From assembly GCF_000420425.1 (NCBI RefSeq), contig NZ_ATUX01000006.1, forward strand, positions 372,001 to 436,000: a DNA stretch of 64,000 nucleotides, read 5' to 3'. The notes beneath the pieces are model-generated. The model had not been told where the DNA came from. It was given only the letters and a program-made list of their open reading frames with translations, and searched no databases. Source of the DNA: Schaalia vaccimaxillae DSM 15804. Lineage in GTDB: Bacteria; Actinomycetota; Actinomycetes; Actinomycetales; Actinomycetaceae. Made by a program: the position numbers and the translations under genes. Positions within the stretch are counted from its first letter, which is position 1; every line of letters begins with the position of its first letter. Below, one piece after another: positions 19,113 to 28,047 of this stretch.

Positions 19113-19118
19113 TACAGT
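19113..19118 (+). promoter_or_regulatory. -10 hexamer TACAGT of a leaderless promoter
   Basis: The hexamer ends 7 nt before the ATG at 19126 and no Shine-Dalgarno sequence is present, so transcription would start at the start codon. Confidence 0.5.
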
Positions 19119-19125
19119 GTCCCTC

Positions 19126-19968
19126 ATGGCGCGCGCATCTCGGTCCTCATCCCAGCGATTCCCAGTGGATTCAGGGGTCGCAGAAATTCGGTGGGATGGT
19201 CCACGAGCCACTCTGCTACTCGATTCCGTGGAATCATCCTGCATAGATGTCGATGATCCAACCCGCTTGGAATTCGAATATATGCAGCACATGACGTGCG
19301 CCCTCAACGCGACTTTCCCGCAACCGCAGCCCGTCAAAGCGTTGCACTTGGGCGGTGCCGCGTGCGCGTTGGCCACAGCATGGGCCCTCAGCCGCCCTCG
19401 TTCACGACAAAATGCCGTTGAAATTGATGCGGCTTTAGCCCAACTCGTCCGCGAAGAATTCCCTATTCCTCGCGCGCCTGAACTCAAGATTCGTATCGGG
19501 GATGCCAGAGCCGTCCTGGAAGGTGCCCGCCCGAGTAGCTTCGACGTAATCGTGCGCGACGCATTCGCCGACGCCCTCGTGCCCGAGCATCTTAGAACCT
19601 CCGAATCTGCTCAGCACGCCTATCGCGTCCTGCGCCCAGGCGGCCTCTATCTGCTCAACTGCGCTCACGGCGCGGGGTCGGATGCAAGGATCGATCTGGC
19701 AGCGGTAGCTGAAACTTTCGACAGCGTCTGTTCCATTCAAGATCCTAAAGTGGGCAGGTCTGGGCGGCGCGGCAACGTCGTCCTAGTCGCGTCAAAGAAG
19801 AACGAGGACGGCGCCATCGCCCTCGACGTCGATGAACTCGACCGTCTGCTTCGCAGGCTCCCCCTACCGGCACGAGTCATGAGGCAAGCTGACTTAGGTC
19901 AGTGGCGAGCAGGCATGCGCCCACTCGTTGACGAGCTCATAGGCTGGCCTAAGCTGAACGAAAGCTAG
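19126..19968 (+). CDS. Spermidine-synthase-like SAM-dependent methyltransferase-fold protein
   Basis: The 280-residue product has a Rossmann methyltransferase fold related to spermidine synthases: VKALHLGGAACALATAWAL (glycine-rich SAM loop), NAVEIDAAL (acidic residue after strand 2), IGDARAVLEG and VIVRDAFAD. Actinobacteria commonly encode such single-domain proteins annotated as spermidine synthase family, with unproven polyamine activity. The ATG at 19126 lacks a ribosome-binding site but has a well-placed -10. It is divergent from dinB and convergent with the MFS gene. Confidence 0.78.
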   Translation: MARASRSSSQRFPVDSGVAEIRWDGPRATLLLDSVESSCIDVDDPTRLEFEYMQHMTCALNATFPQPQPVKALHLGGAACALATAWALSRPRSRQNAVEIDAALAQLVREEFPIPRAPELKIRIGDARAVLEGARPSSFDVIVRDAFADALVPEHLRTSESAQHAYRVLRPGGLYLLNCAHGAGSDARIDLAAVAETFDSVCSIQDPKVGRSGRRGNVVLVASKKNEDGAIALDVDELDRLLRRLPLPARVMRQADLGQWRAGMRPLVDELIGWPKLNES

Positions 19969-19985
19969 TCGCGTAAAGCATCCCA

Positions 19986-21251
19986 CTATGAGATATCGAT
20001 GTTCCTACGCCACTGTGGCGTTCGACGGGCTTGACTAAGGGCAATCATCAACCCTAGAACGCCGACAACCCAGATAATCGCCTGCATCCACATGGACACC
20101 TGAAAGTCAGCCCAGTTGTATTTTCCGGTCGATGATACCGCGTCAAGACACAAACCAATGGCCTGCACACCGATCATCCCCGCCAAGAAACCGCCGGTAT
20201 TCGTCACCGACATAGCGGTACCCATGCGTTCCTGTGCGATCCCCTGTTCAACGAAGTCAAAACCTATGGTCGCCGTGACATTGGGGAGAGCCAAAATAGT
20301 GACAAGAAGGAAAGCAGTCCACGGGGCAGGAGCTTGAGGCCGGGTTAAAATCACGGCCCACGCGCCCGCAATCGCTGCAACCGACGCGCACACCATAGGC
20401 ACCCGCCAACTTTTACGTAGCGCAGTCAGCTGACCAACAAGCGGACTCAAAAGGACTGAAGCTGCAGAAAAGACCACGAGCGCAGTGGCGGCCGCCGAAG
20501 CGCTCATCCCCATGCCCAAAGTCATGAATGGCACGCCCCAAATCAGGGTGATGACGACCGTAGACCCTGCACCCAACCAGTGAGTAAAGAAGCCCATCCA
20601 CGCCCACGGCGACATTAAAACATCAGAGATTCTGGCTGGACTTGAACCTCGTTGTTGTGCGCACCCTCGTCGCAACACACTCACCGGCCCATCAGGCGTA
20701 TCGGCAACCTTGGCGACCACAAGAAGCGCCACACCCAGTCCAACGCCCGCCATCGAAACGAAAGCCGTATTCCAACCGACTCCAGTGAGCAACCAGAGGA
20801 AAGGCCATGACGAAATCAACTGACCAACCAGCCCTAATGTTGACGTGAGCTGAGACATCAGAGGTATATGGCGCGCGGGGAACCACAACGTCACCAGACG
20901 CATGATCGACACATAGGCGGTTGCGTCGCCAACTCCCAGCAGAACCCGTGCGGCAAGAGCCTGGGGGTAGGAATCAGCCAAAGCCATCGCTAATTGCGCA
21001 CACGCAACCAGGGCAGCCCCGCTGGACATGAGGATCCGTGCGCCAAAGCGGTCTAGGGCTAACCCCATCGGAAATTGGGCTGCACTGTAGACGCCAATCT
21101 GAAGAGCAGAAAAGACTCCCAGAGTTGAAGCGTCGATAGAAAATCGATCCATCGCCTCGACGCCGGCTACTCCAAGAGAGCTCCTGGCAGCAACCGCCAT
21201 AATGTATGCACTCAAAGCACAGATCCATACGATCAGTGCTCGGCGCTGCAT
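19986..21251 (-). CDS. Major facilitator superfamily transporter
   Basis: Twelve-helix membrane transporter of 421 residues. The segment after helix 2 (FPMGLALDRFGARILMSSGA) is the MFS motif-A region. Helix 4-5 features (RVLLGVGDATAYVSIMRLVTLWFP) resemble the anion/cation and glucarate-type MFS families. The substrate cannot be inferred. It follows the PAC2-family gene by 20 bases, so they are probably co-transcribed, with an AAGTAGGA-type ribosome-binding site in the gap. Confidence 0.85.
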   Translation of the reverse strand: MQRRALIVWICALSAYIMAVAARSSLGVAGVEAMDRFSIDASTLGVFSALQIGVYSAAQFPMGLALDRFGARILMSSGAALVACAQLAMALADSYPQALAARVLLGVGDATAYVSIMRLVTLWFPARHIPLMSQLTSTLGLVGQLISSWPFLWLLTGVGWNTAFVSMAGVGLGVALLVVAKVADTPDGPVSVLRRGCAQQRGSSPARISDVLMSPWAWMGFFTHWLGAGSTVVITLIWGVPFMTLGMGMSASAAATALVVFSAASVLLSPLVGQLTALRKSWRVPMVCASVAAIAGAWAVILTRPQAPAPWTAFLLVTILALPNVTATIGFDFVEQGIAQERMGTAMSVTNTGGFLAGMIGVQAIGLCLDAVSSTGKYNWADFQVSMWMQAIIWVVGVLGLMIALSQARRTPQWRRNIDIS

Positions 21252-21271
21252 GCCTAGTCCTACTTCCCCGC

Positions 21272-22372
21272 TCAGTCTGGCGTGTTGTCTTTCTTAGGAG
21301 CCCTGTGTCGAGGCGAGGCAGAATTCGTCGCTGAACCAGGGTTTCGCCGACGCTCCTCAACTCGTTTGAGGACGGCTTCCAGGGTATCAGCGACAGGTTC
21401 TTGATCTAGCGAGGCGTCCGCGGCTGACGTTTCGGAGGATTCCTCGTCCTGCTGACGCGAAATATTTGCTAAATAGGCCTCAATCACATCGCCGATATCT
21501 TTGGACTCCTTGGCCTCTGAACCTAACCGATTGTGTTGATTCATTGCGCCTAAAGGCACTGCGCCGCCCTCACCGCCGGTCCAAGCATCGTAATGTTCCT
21601 CAAGGGACTCTACGGTGTGCTGAATCTCGGGGTTAGCTTCGAGGAGCTGGTCGATATTCTCTTGATCTTTCGCGGCTCCTCTTTCCAAGTCCCCCACCGG
21701 CAAAGACAGATCTGCAATATCAGATAGGGATCGCAGGAGGGCTGATGCCGCAGCCGGATACGGAGCTTCGGCCATGTAGTAGGGCACGGCACCCAGAATC
21801 GAGATACCCCCGATCTTCCTCTCAGCCAATCGGTATTTGAGGAATGAAGTCATTGGCGCAGGAAATTGCATGATATTTGCCATCTGTGGCTGTTCAGGCA
21901 GCAAAGATTCTTCGGTAGCTTGCATGTGTATCGCAACGGGGCGCGTGTGAGGAACACCCGATGGAATACCCGTGAGCGAAACGGCAATTTCGACGCCGGC
22001 TTCGTGAGCAATGTCTGCCACAACGCGTGCGAAGGTTTCCCACTTGGCGTCGGGTTCGGGACCGTGAAGGAGCAGGAGTGGATGGCCCAGGTCATCGTGG
22101 ACGAGGTCGAGGGCGATCGTGGGTGTTTCGACTTGCGTAGAAACCCAGCGTTCAACGGTCATCACTGGACGGTGAGATCGGTAATCGATGAGCAGGTCGG
22201 AATCGAAAGTCGCTACTCGTTCAACTTGGAGCGAGCGCAGCATCTGTGAGACGGCCATGCGCCCAGAAATACCAGCGTCCATAGCTCCATCGAAGTGCAC
22301 CACTAGGACCTTTGCTTTGGCACCGTAGGCCGGCCCTTGATCGAATAGCTGGCTATCCCCTGTGCGATCCAT
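21272..22372 (-). CDS. PAC2 family protein (proteasome-assembly-chaperone-like)
   Basis: 366 residues. The N-terminal two thirds (about 15-255) match the actinobacterial PAC2 family, with MDAGISGRMAVSQML, FDSDLLIDYRSHRPVM, LTGIPSGVPHTRP and ISILGAVPYYMAEAPYPAAA as recognisable segments. The C-terminal 100 residues are acidic and low in complexity, ending in a basic tail. The family is homologous to archaeal/eukaryotic proteasome assembly chaperones, but its bacterial role is unknown. GGGGGAGG precedes the ATG. Confidence 0.85.
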   Translation of the reverse strand: MDRTGDSQLFDQGPAYGAKAKVLVVHFDGAMDAGISGRMAVSQMLRSLQVERVATFDSDLLIDYRSHRPVMTVERWVSTQVETPTIALDLVHDDLGHPLLLLHGPEPDAKWETFARVVADIAHEAGVEIAVSLTGIPSGVPHTRPVAIHMQATEESLLPEQPQMANIMQFPAPMTSFLKYRLAERKIGGISILGAVPYYMAEAPYPAAASALLRSLSDIADLSLPVGDLERGAAKDQENIDQLLEANPEIQHTVESLEEHYDAWTGGEGGAVPLGAMNQHNRLGSEAKESKDIGDVIEAYLANISRQQDEESSETSAADASLDQEPVADTLEAVLKRVEERRRNPGSATNSASPRHRAPKKDNTPD

Positions 22373-22433
22373 AGGATCCTCCCCCCTGCAGTCTCGAGGA
22401 CGTTAATCGTCTGGTCTCCACGCTACCCGTGCC

Positions 22434-22459
22434 CGGTCCCGATGGCGTGCTGGGGACCG
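22434..22459. promoter_or_regulatory. Inverted repeat in the PAC2-helR divergent region
   Basis: CGGTCCC (22434-22440) and GGGACCG (22453-22459) form a 7-bp inverted repeat with a 12-bp centre, between two divergently transcribed genes. It could be an operator for either gene. The remaining intergenic sequence shows nothing else clear. Confidence 0.3.
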
Positions 22460-22583
22460 CCGATTGAGCCGAGGGCGAAGAGTCGCGCATCTCGCAGAAC
22501 ATCGTTTCAAGTCGTTTTCAGGCGCGCAACCACTCAAGTATGCGGCACAATAGATCGCCCGATTCAACAAGGTGGGAGAGTTC

Positions 22584-24869
22584 ATGCCCCAGTCGCCCGC
22601 GGCTTCCCAAGCTGATCGTCAGCTGCCGGAACAGGATTTCGTCGACGCTGCATATGAGCGTCTTGACGAGTTACGCGAGTCGTATCGCCAGAGGCAACGC
22701 CGAGCCCACGCAACTCACGGGGTCGGCAACGCGCAGTCTTGGACTGAACGCGACGCCATCTCATCGCACCTAGGCGATGTGGCGGCACGTTTAGAAGGCA
22801 TCGAAGATCGACTCGTGTTTGGCCGCCTGGACATGGCTTCGGGCAATGTGCGCCACATTGGGCGAACTTCCTTGTCGGAGGCGTCGGGAAACCCGCTCCT
22901 GATCGATTGGCGTGCTCCGGCTGCTCAGCCGTTCTATCAAGCAACAGCTGTGGCTCCCGCAGGGGTTGTGCGACGCCGTCATATCACCACCGCCAACCGA
23001 CGCGTCATCGCCCTCGAAGATGAATTGCTGGATGCTCAAAGCAGCCGAAGTGCCGAGTTAGATCTGCAGGGCGAGGGAGCCCTCATGTCTGCTCTGGATT
23101 CTGCGCGCGACGGACGCATGGGGGACATTGTCGCAACAATCCAGGCGGAGCAGGATCGTATTGTGCGCGCACCTGAACGCGGCTTAATCGTCGTTCAAGG
23201 CGGCCCTGGCACTGGGAAAACCGCTGTTGCTCTCCACAGAATCGCCTATCTGCTTTATGCCGACCGCGAGCGCCTTGAACGTTCCGGAGTTTTACTCATT
23301 GGCCCTTCGCGCATCTTCTTGCGCTATATCGAACAGGTTTTACCGTCTCTGGGTGAAACCGGCGTCGTGTCAATGACCATGGGCGACATTGTTCCGGGGA
23401 TCCGCGCAACGGGAACGGATTCGGAGCAGGCAGCCCACATTAAGGGGTTACCCGCGTGGGAGAAGATTTTGCGGCAAGCTGTGCGTCAGATTCCACGCGT
23501 CCCACAGGGCGATCAGGTGCTCACGGTGTGGAACCGGCGCGTTGTTTTGCATCGCGCCGATGTCGAGCAGGCGATGCGCCGGGCCCGTCGGTCTCATCGT
23601 CTTCATAACAAGGCTCGGGATTCTTTCGCGTTAGAGCTCATGGATGTCCTGGCATCTCGCCTGGCTGTTGACGCCCAGGACGTGGATTCTTCGGGAGTGC
23701 CTTTACCGGAAGAAAAACAGGCGTGGTTGTCAGAGGTACGCGATTCGGTTGATGCGCGCAGGGCCATTAACTTGGCGTGGATGCCGACGTCTGCGGCCAC
23801 ACTCTTGGAGCGTTTATTTGCTGATCCGCGTCGCTTGGATCGAGCCAATCACGGAGCCGGTTCTCCCCTGCGTCGAGATGAACTTGCCGAGCTGGTACGC
23901 CCCAAGGGCAGCGCGTGGACGGTTGCTGACGTGGCTCTTCTTGATGAGTTGGAGGAGCTTTTGGGCCCGCTGCCTTCAGGGGGTTCAAAGGTGCAAGACG
24001 CACGCGTGGATGCCGATGAATTAGCCAAGGCGCAGCAGGCGATTGAGTCGCAGGGTTTGGGCGGCGGTATTGTCACAGCGCAGATGCTCGCTGAGTCGAC
24101 GAGGGCTCAGGCCCAGTGGACGCCGTTGGCTGAGAAGGCAGCGTCGGATCGTCAGTGGACCTACGGTCATGTGGTGGTCGATGAGGCTCAGGATTTGTCG
24201 CCGATGGCTTGGCGTTGTTTGCTACGCCGTTGTCCTGCCCGTAGTTTCACTGTGGTGGGTGATCTGGATCAACGCCGAGGGCATCGTCGCCCCCAATCGT
24301 GGCAGAGGGCGTTGGGTCCTGCTGCTCGTGCTTTGGAAAATGAGTATGCGCTGACTGTGTCTTACCGGACTCCACGAACTTTGACGGAGTTGGCCCAAGG
24401 TGTGATGGCTCGGGTGGGCCAGCCGGTTCTCCATCCCATGACAGCGGTGCGCGATGTGGAGGATTGTTATTCAACTCATTTTGTTGCTGCCGGGTCTGTG
24501 GGACCTGAACCGCGCGACTCGGATCCGTTGTGGGCTGCAGCACTAAGCGGCCTCGATACTGCCACCAGTCGCCTTGACGCTACGTCTGGAGTGGGCGCGG
24601 GTCGGGTTGCGTTGATCGTAGGCGAAGAACGAGGGCTCGCGTGGGATGCTGACCGGACTGGGTCTTCTGGTTTGTCTGAGCGCGTGAGTGTTTTAACTGC
24701 GGCGGCAGCCAAGGGTTTGGAGTTTGATTCGGTCGTCCTGGTCGAGCCAATGGAGATTCTTCAAGATGGCGCGGGTGATCTTTTCGTCGCTTTGACGCGT
24801 GCAACTCACGATGTGCATGTGGTGTACTCGGGCTCGTTGCCTGCTGGCATGCAGGAGTGGGTTGATTAG
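22584..24869 (+). CDS. HelD/HelR-type RNA polymerase-recycling ATPase (UvrD/Rep helicase superfamily)
   Basis: 761-residue SF1 helicase-like protein related to HelD/HelR, which in actinobacteria remove stalled or rifamycin-bound RNA polymerase from DNA. The N-terminus is a long coiled coil (about 15-75), followed by LLIDWRAPAAQPFY, Walker A GGPGTGKT at 206-213, DEAQDLSPMAWR as Walker B, VGDLDQRRGHRR and, near the C-terminus, AAAKGLEFDSVVLVEP (motif V). The ATG at 22584 follows GGGAGAG; a GTG at 22572 overlaps that site. Helicase family is certain; the HelD-type assignment is strong from the WRAPAAQPFY region. Confidence 0.88.
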   Translation: MPQSPAASQADRQLPEQDFVDAAYERLDELRESYRQRQRRAHATHGVGNAQSWTERDAISSHLGDVAARLEGIEDRLVFGRLDMASGNVRHIGRTSLSEASGNPLLIDWRAPAAQPFYQATAVAPAGVVRRRHITTANRRVIALEDELLDAQSSRSAELDLQGEGALMSALDSARDGRMGDIVATIQAEQDRIVRAPERGLIVVQGGPGTGKTAVALHRIAYLLYADRERLERSGVLLIGPSRIFLRYIEQVLPSLGETGVVSMTMGDIVPGIRATGTDSEQAAHIKGLPAWEKILRQAVRQIPRVPQGDQVLTVWNRRVVLHRADVEQAMRRARRSHRLHNKARDSFALELMDVLASRLAVDAQDVDSSGVPLPEEKQAWLSEVRDSVDARRAINLAWMPTSAATLLERLFADPRRLDRANHGAGSPLRRDELAELVRPKGSAWTVADVALLDELEELLGPLPSGGSKVQDARVDADELAKAQQAIESQGLGGGIVTAQMLAESTRAQAQWTPLAEKAASDRQWTYGHVVVDEAQDLSPMAWRCLLRRCPARSFTVVGDLDQRRGHRRPQSWQRALGPAARALENEYALTVSYRTPRTLTELAQGVMARVGQPVLHPMTAVRDVEDCYSTHFVAAGSVGPEPRDSDPLWAAALSGLDTATSRLDATSGVGAGRVALIVGEERGLAWDADRTGSSGLSERVSVLTAAAAKGLEFDSVVLVEPMEILQDGAGDLFVALTRATHDVHVVYSGSLPAGMQEWVD

Positions 24870-24932
24870 ACGTGTGGTCCCGCACAGCGGCTATTCGTTC
24901 CTGCAGACAGGGTTGTCTGGCACGATGGTGCC

Positions 24933-26138
24933 ATGACGCGCGCATTGCTCCTAGAAAATCCCCATCAAGTTGCTGACGAAGTCTTCGCCAAGTACGGCAT
25001 CGAGGTCGAACGTTTCAAAGGTGCTCTTGACGAGGATGAGTTGATCGAAGCCCTCGACGGGGTGGACTACCTTGGTATTCGTTCAAAGACCGACGTGACT
25101 GCGAAGGTCCTCGAAGCTCGACCAGCCCTCAAGGCGATTGGTGCCTTCTGCATAGGTACAAACCAAATTGATGTCACAGAGGCCACGGCGCGCGGTATTA
25201 GCATCTTCAATGCCCCGTATTCCAACACCCGGTCGGTAGTTGAGTTGGCGATCGGTGAAATTATCGACTTGACCAGGCGCGTCACAGTGAAGAACTCCAG
25301 ACTCCATCGCGGTATCTGGGATAAGTCCGCCGATGGGGCACACGAGGTCCGTGGGCACACCCTGGGCATCATCGGCTATGGCAATATCGGCACCCAGTTG
25401 TCCGTCCTCGCCGAGGCGATGGGACTTAACGTCATCTTCTACGACACTGCTGAACGTTTGGCTTTGGGCAATGCCACGCAGATGCCGACTCTTGAATCTG
25501 TTTTGCGTGAAGCCGATCTGGTTTCCATCCATGTTGACGGCAACCCCGCCAACGCGAATCTCATTGGGCGGCGCGAGTTCGCCATGATGAAGCCGGGCGC
25601 ATTGTTCATCAATCTGTCCAGGGGTTTCATCGTTGATATTGACGCTCTTCACGAGGCTCTGGTGTCTGGCCATTTGGGCGGTGCCGCAGTGGACGTTTTC
25701 CCAGAGGAGCCCAAGGCTAATGGCGATCCTTTCGAGTCTCCTTTGGCCAAGCTTGACAACGTTATTTTGACTCCTCACATTGGCGGGTCAACGGAGGAAG
25801 CGCAGTACGATATTGGGCGCTTCGTGGCGTCCAAGATTGGTGACTTCCATACAACTGGTTCAACGGATATGAGTGTCAATCTGCCCAATCTTCAGCTACC
25901 TGCTTCAGATGATGCCTTGTTCAGGATTGCTCTCATTCACCGCAATACACCTGGCGTATTGGCCACTGTCAACCAATCCTTCGCGGATGCCGGGGTCAAT
26001 ATCATCGGCCAGATTCTTGGGACGCGCGGCCCCTCTGGTTACGTGTTGACCGATATTTCGTCTCCGCTCCCAACCGACGCCCTTGAGCAGATCCGGAGTA
26101 TGAAAGACACGATTCGATTGACGTCAACCGTGCTGTGA
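24933..26138 (+). CDS. serA: D-3-phosphoglycerate dehydrogenase
   Basis: First enzyme of serine biosynthesis, oxidising 3-phosphoglycerate with NAD. The 401-residue protein has the substrate/nucleotide domains with GIIGYGNIGTQL as the NAD-binding loop, the NLSRG motif and LTPHIGGSTEEAQ containing the catalytic His. A C-terminal ACT domain (about 328-401) suggests serine feedback control. This short E. coli-like form differs from the long mycobacterial enzyme. The start has no clear Shine-Dalgarno; CACGAT six bases before the ATG may be a weak -10 of a leaderless transcript. Confidence 0.95.
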   Translation: MTRALLLENPHQVADEVFAKYGIEVERFKGALDEDELIEALDGVDYLGIRSKTDVTAKVLEARPALKAIGAFCIGTNQIDVTEATARGISIFNAPYSNTRSVVELAIGEIIDLTRRVTVKNSRLHRGIWDKSADGAHEVRGHTLGIIGYGNIGTQLSVLAEAMGLNVIFYDTAERLALGNATQMPTLESVLREADLVSIHVDGNPANANLIGRREFAMMKPGALFINLSRGFIVDIDALHEALVSGHLGGAAVDVFPEEPKANGDPFESPLAKLDNVILTPHIGGSTEEAQYDIGRFVASKIGDFHTTGSTDMSVNLPNLQLPASDDALFRIALIHRNTPGVLATVNQSFADAGVNIIGQILGTRGPSGYVLTDISSPLPTDALEQIRSMKDTIRLTSTVL

Positions 26139-26163
26139 TGCGCCTGTGAAGTGGCGCGATGTT

Positions 26164-26204
26164 GTTCAGCTTCTGAACGACATCACCAAACTTACGGTAC
26201 CGTA
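26164..26204 (+). promoter_or_regulatory. Two palindromes upstream of the acyl-CoA ligase gene
   Basis: GTTCAG-CTT-CTGAAC (26164-26178) and a perfect 12-bp palindrome TACGGTACCGTA (26193-26204) lie in the 98-bp gap before the start codon. Their symmetry is typical of dimeric repressor sites, for example TetR-family regulators of lipid genes. No regulator gene is adjacent. Binding is inferred. Confidence 0.5.
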
Positions 26205-26236
26205 GGTGTAATGCTACTGAACCTACGGAGGTCCAG

Positions 26237-27964
26237 ATGTCTCTGACCACTACGCTGCGCGAACAGTACGCCCCTGGCGTTGCTCCGATCGTTGATATCC
26301 CCGACGCCACGGTGTCGGATTTACTCGCGGAAGTCGCTTCGCGTTACCCGACTCGAGCAGCACTGGATTTCTTTTCCGCACAGACGACCTACGAGGCTCT
26401 CCTGGTTCAAGTACGCCAAGGAGCAGCCGCCCTCGAAAAGGCCGGCGTACGCCAAGGGGACAGAGTTGCCCTCATCATGCCGAACTGCCCTCAGCATGTC
26501 GTCGCAATTTTGTCGACAATGATGCTCGGTGCAATCGCAGTAGAGCACAACCCCCTGGCTCCCGCGGAGGAGCTTCGCCAAGAGTTTGACCGACACCAGG
26601 CCAAGGTTGTTGTGGCGTGGTCGAAATCCTTATCCAAGCTGGATTTTCTCGATTCAACATTCACTGTCTTCTCAATGGATTTAACGAGAGGACTGCCAAC
26701 GGCCACACGCATGCTTTTGTCGCTTCCCATTTCTCAGGCCCGCACTCGCAGGCAAGAATTGACTGAAAACCCACCAGCTTGGGCCAAGTCCTGGGATCGA
26801 GAGGTTGAACGCAGTTCCCCATGGAAGGGCACTTGCCCAGCGCAAAGCGAAGACATTGCTTTACTCATCCATACCGGTGGCACGACCGGCGTCCCCAAGG
26901 CCGCGGCGCTCACTCATCGCAACCTGATGGCCAATGTCGCACAGTCCATTTCTTGGGTTCCCGTACTGCACGAGGGAGCAGAGGTCTTCTACTGCGTCCT
27001 ACCCCTCTTCCACGCCTTCGGCTTCACGGTGAGTTTCCTATGCGGCCTGCGTTTGGGAGCAACAATCGCCCTCTTCCCAAAGTTCGACACGACTATGTTG
27101 CTCACCAGCCAAAAGCGACTCCCCTGCACATTCATGGTCGGTGTTCCGCCGATGTATGAACGGCTTTTGGAGTCGGCACGCCAGTTAGATGCCGATCTGT
27201 CATCAATGACTTTCTCTTTGTCAGGTGCAATGCCTTTGTCGAAAGACCTGGCTTCACGTTGGGAGGAGGCAACCGGCGGCCTCATGATTGAGGGCTATGG
27301 AATGACCGAGGCCTCTCCCATTATTCTTGGCTCTCCCCTGTCACCTAAACGCACTCCAGGCGCTTTGGGTATCCCCTTCCCCTCGACCGAAATTCGGATC
27401 GTGAATCCAGAAAATCCGCACGAGGATGTGGCAGATGGCGAAATTGGCGAGCTACTTGTTCGCGGCCCACAGGTATTCCATGGGTATTGGCAGCGCCCCG
27501 ATGAGACTGAAGGGGCATTCCACGAGGATTGGCTGCGCACAGGCGATTTGGTTCAGATTCGTGATGGCTTCGTCTTTATGGCTGATCGACATAAAGAGAT
27601 GATCAACTCATCTGGGTTCAATGTTTACCCCAGCCAGGTCGAAGACGCTGTCAGGTCCATGCCAGGTGTGCGCGACGTTGCGGTGATCGGCATTCCGGCG
27701 GGCTCCCAGGGCGAAGACATTGTGGCTGCAATCGTTTTGGAGGCCGGCGCTTCGGTCACTCTGGCAGATATTCGCCAGTGGGCAGAAAAGTCTCTGTCCC
27801 ACTATGCCTTGCCGCGCCAAGTCGTCGTGATGACGGAGTTGCCGCGCAGCCAGCTCGGCAAGGTGATGCGAAAGAAAGTTCGCGAACAGATTCTGGAGGC
27901 AGCTGACAGTGCCGCTCAGACTTTCCGCCGTCTGACAGATCGTAAGGACGATCAACAAAACTAA
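26237..27964 (+). CDS. Long-chain fatty acid--CoA ligase / AMP-binding acyl-CoA synthetase
   Basis: Adenylate-forming enzyme, 575 residues, that would activate a carboxylic acid as acyl-AMP and then acyl-CoA. The P-loop-like motif is LLIHTGGTTGVPKAAALTH; further core motifs are GYGMTEASPI, the GDLV region and RHKEMINSSGFNVYPSQVED, with the catalytic Lys region near SQLGKVMRKKVRE. Similarity is to FadD-type long-chain ligases; chain length is not predictable. ACGGAGG precedes the ATG. It is monocistronic, ending in a strong terminator. Confidence 0.9.
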   Translation: MSLTTTLREQYAPGVAPIVDIPDATVSDLLAEVASRYPTRAALDFFSAQTTYEALLVQVRQGAAALEKAGVRQGDRVALIMPNCPQHVVAILSTMMLGAIAVEHNPLAPAEELRQEFDRHQAKVVVAWSKSLSKLDFLDSTFTVFSMDLTRGLPTATRMLLSLPISQARTRRQELTENPPAWAKSWDREVERSSPWKGTCPAQSEDIALLIHTGGTTGVPKAAALTHRNLMANVAQSISWVPVLHEGAEVFYCVLPLFHAFGFTVSFLCGLRLGATIALFPKFDTTMLLTSQKRLPCTFMVGVPPMYERLLESARQLDADLSSMTFSLSGAMPLSKDLASRWEEATGGLMIEGYGMTEASPIILGSPLSPKRTPGALGIPFPSTEIRIVNPENPHEDVADGEIGELLVRGPQVFHGYWQRPDETEGAFHEDWLRTGDLVQIRDGFVFMADRHKEMINSSGFNVYPSQVEDAVRSMPGVRDVAVIGIPAGSQGEDIVAAIVLEAGASVTLADIRQWAEKSLSHYALPRQVVVMTELPRSQLGKVMRKKVREQILEAADSAAQTFRRLTDRKDDQQN

Positions 27965-27978
27965 ACTTGCGTTTGGTT

Positions 27979-28033
27979 CAGCCCCGCATGGAAACCCATT
28001 TACTGAGGTTTTCTGTGCGGGGCTGGAATTTTT
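27979..28033 (+). terminator. Terminator between acyl-CoA ligase and nrdR
   Basis: A 10-bp stem CAGCCCCGCA/TGCGGGGCTG with an inner GAAACC/GGTTTTC stem, followed by GAATTTTT on the plus strand. An A-rich segment on the other side lets it also serve convergent nrdR. Confidence 0.88.
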
Positions 28034-28047
28034 GAGAAGCGAGCAGG

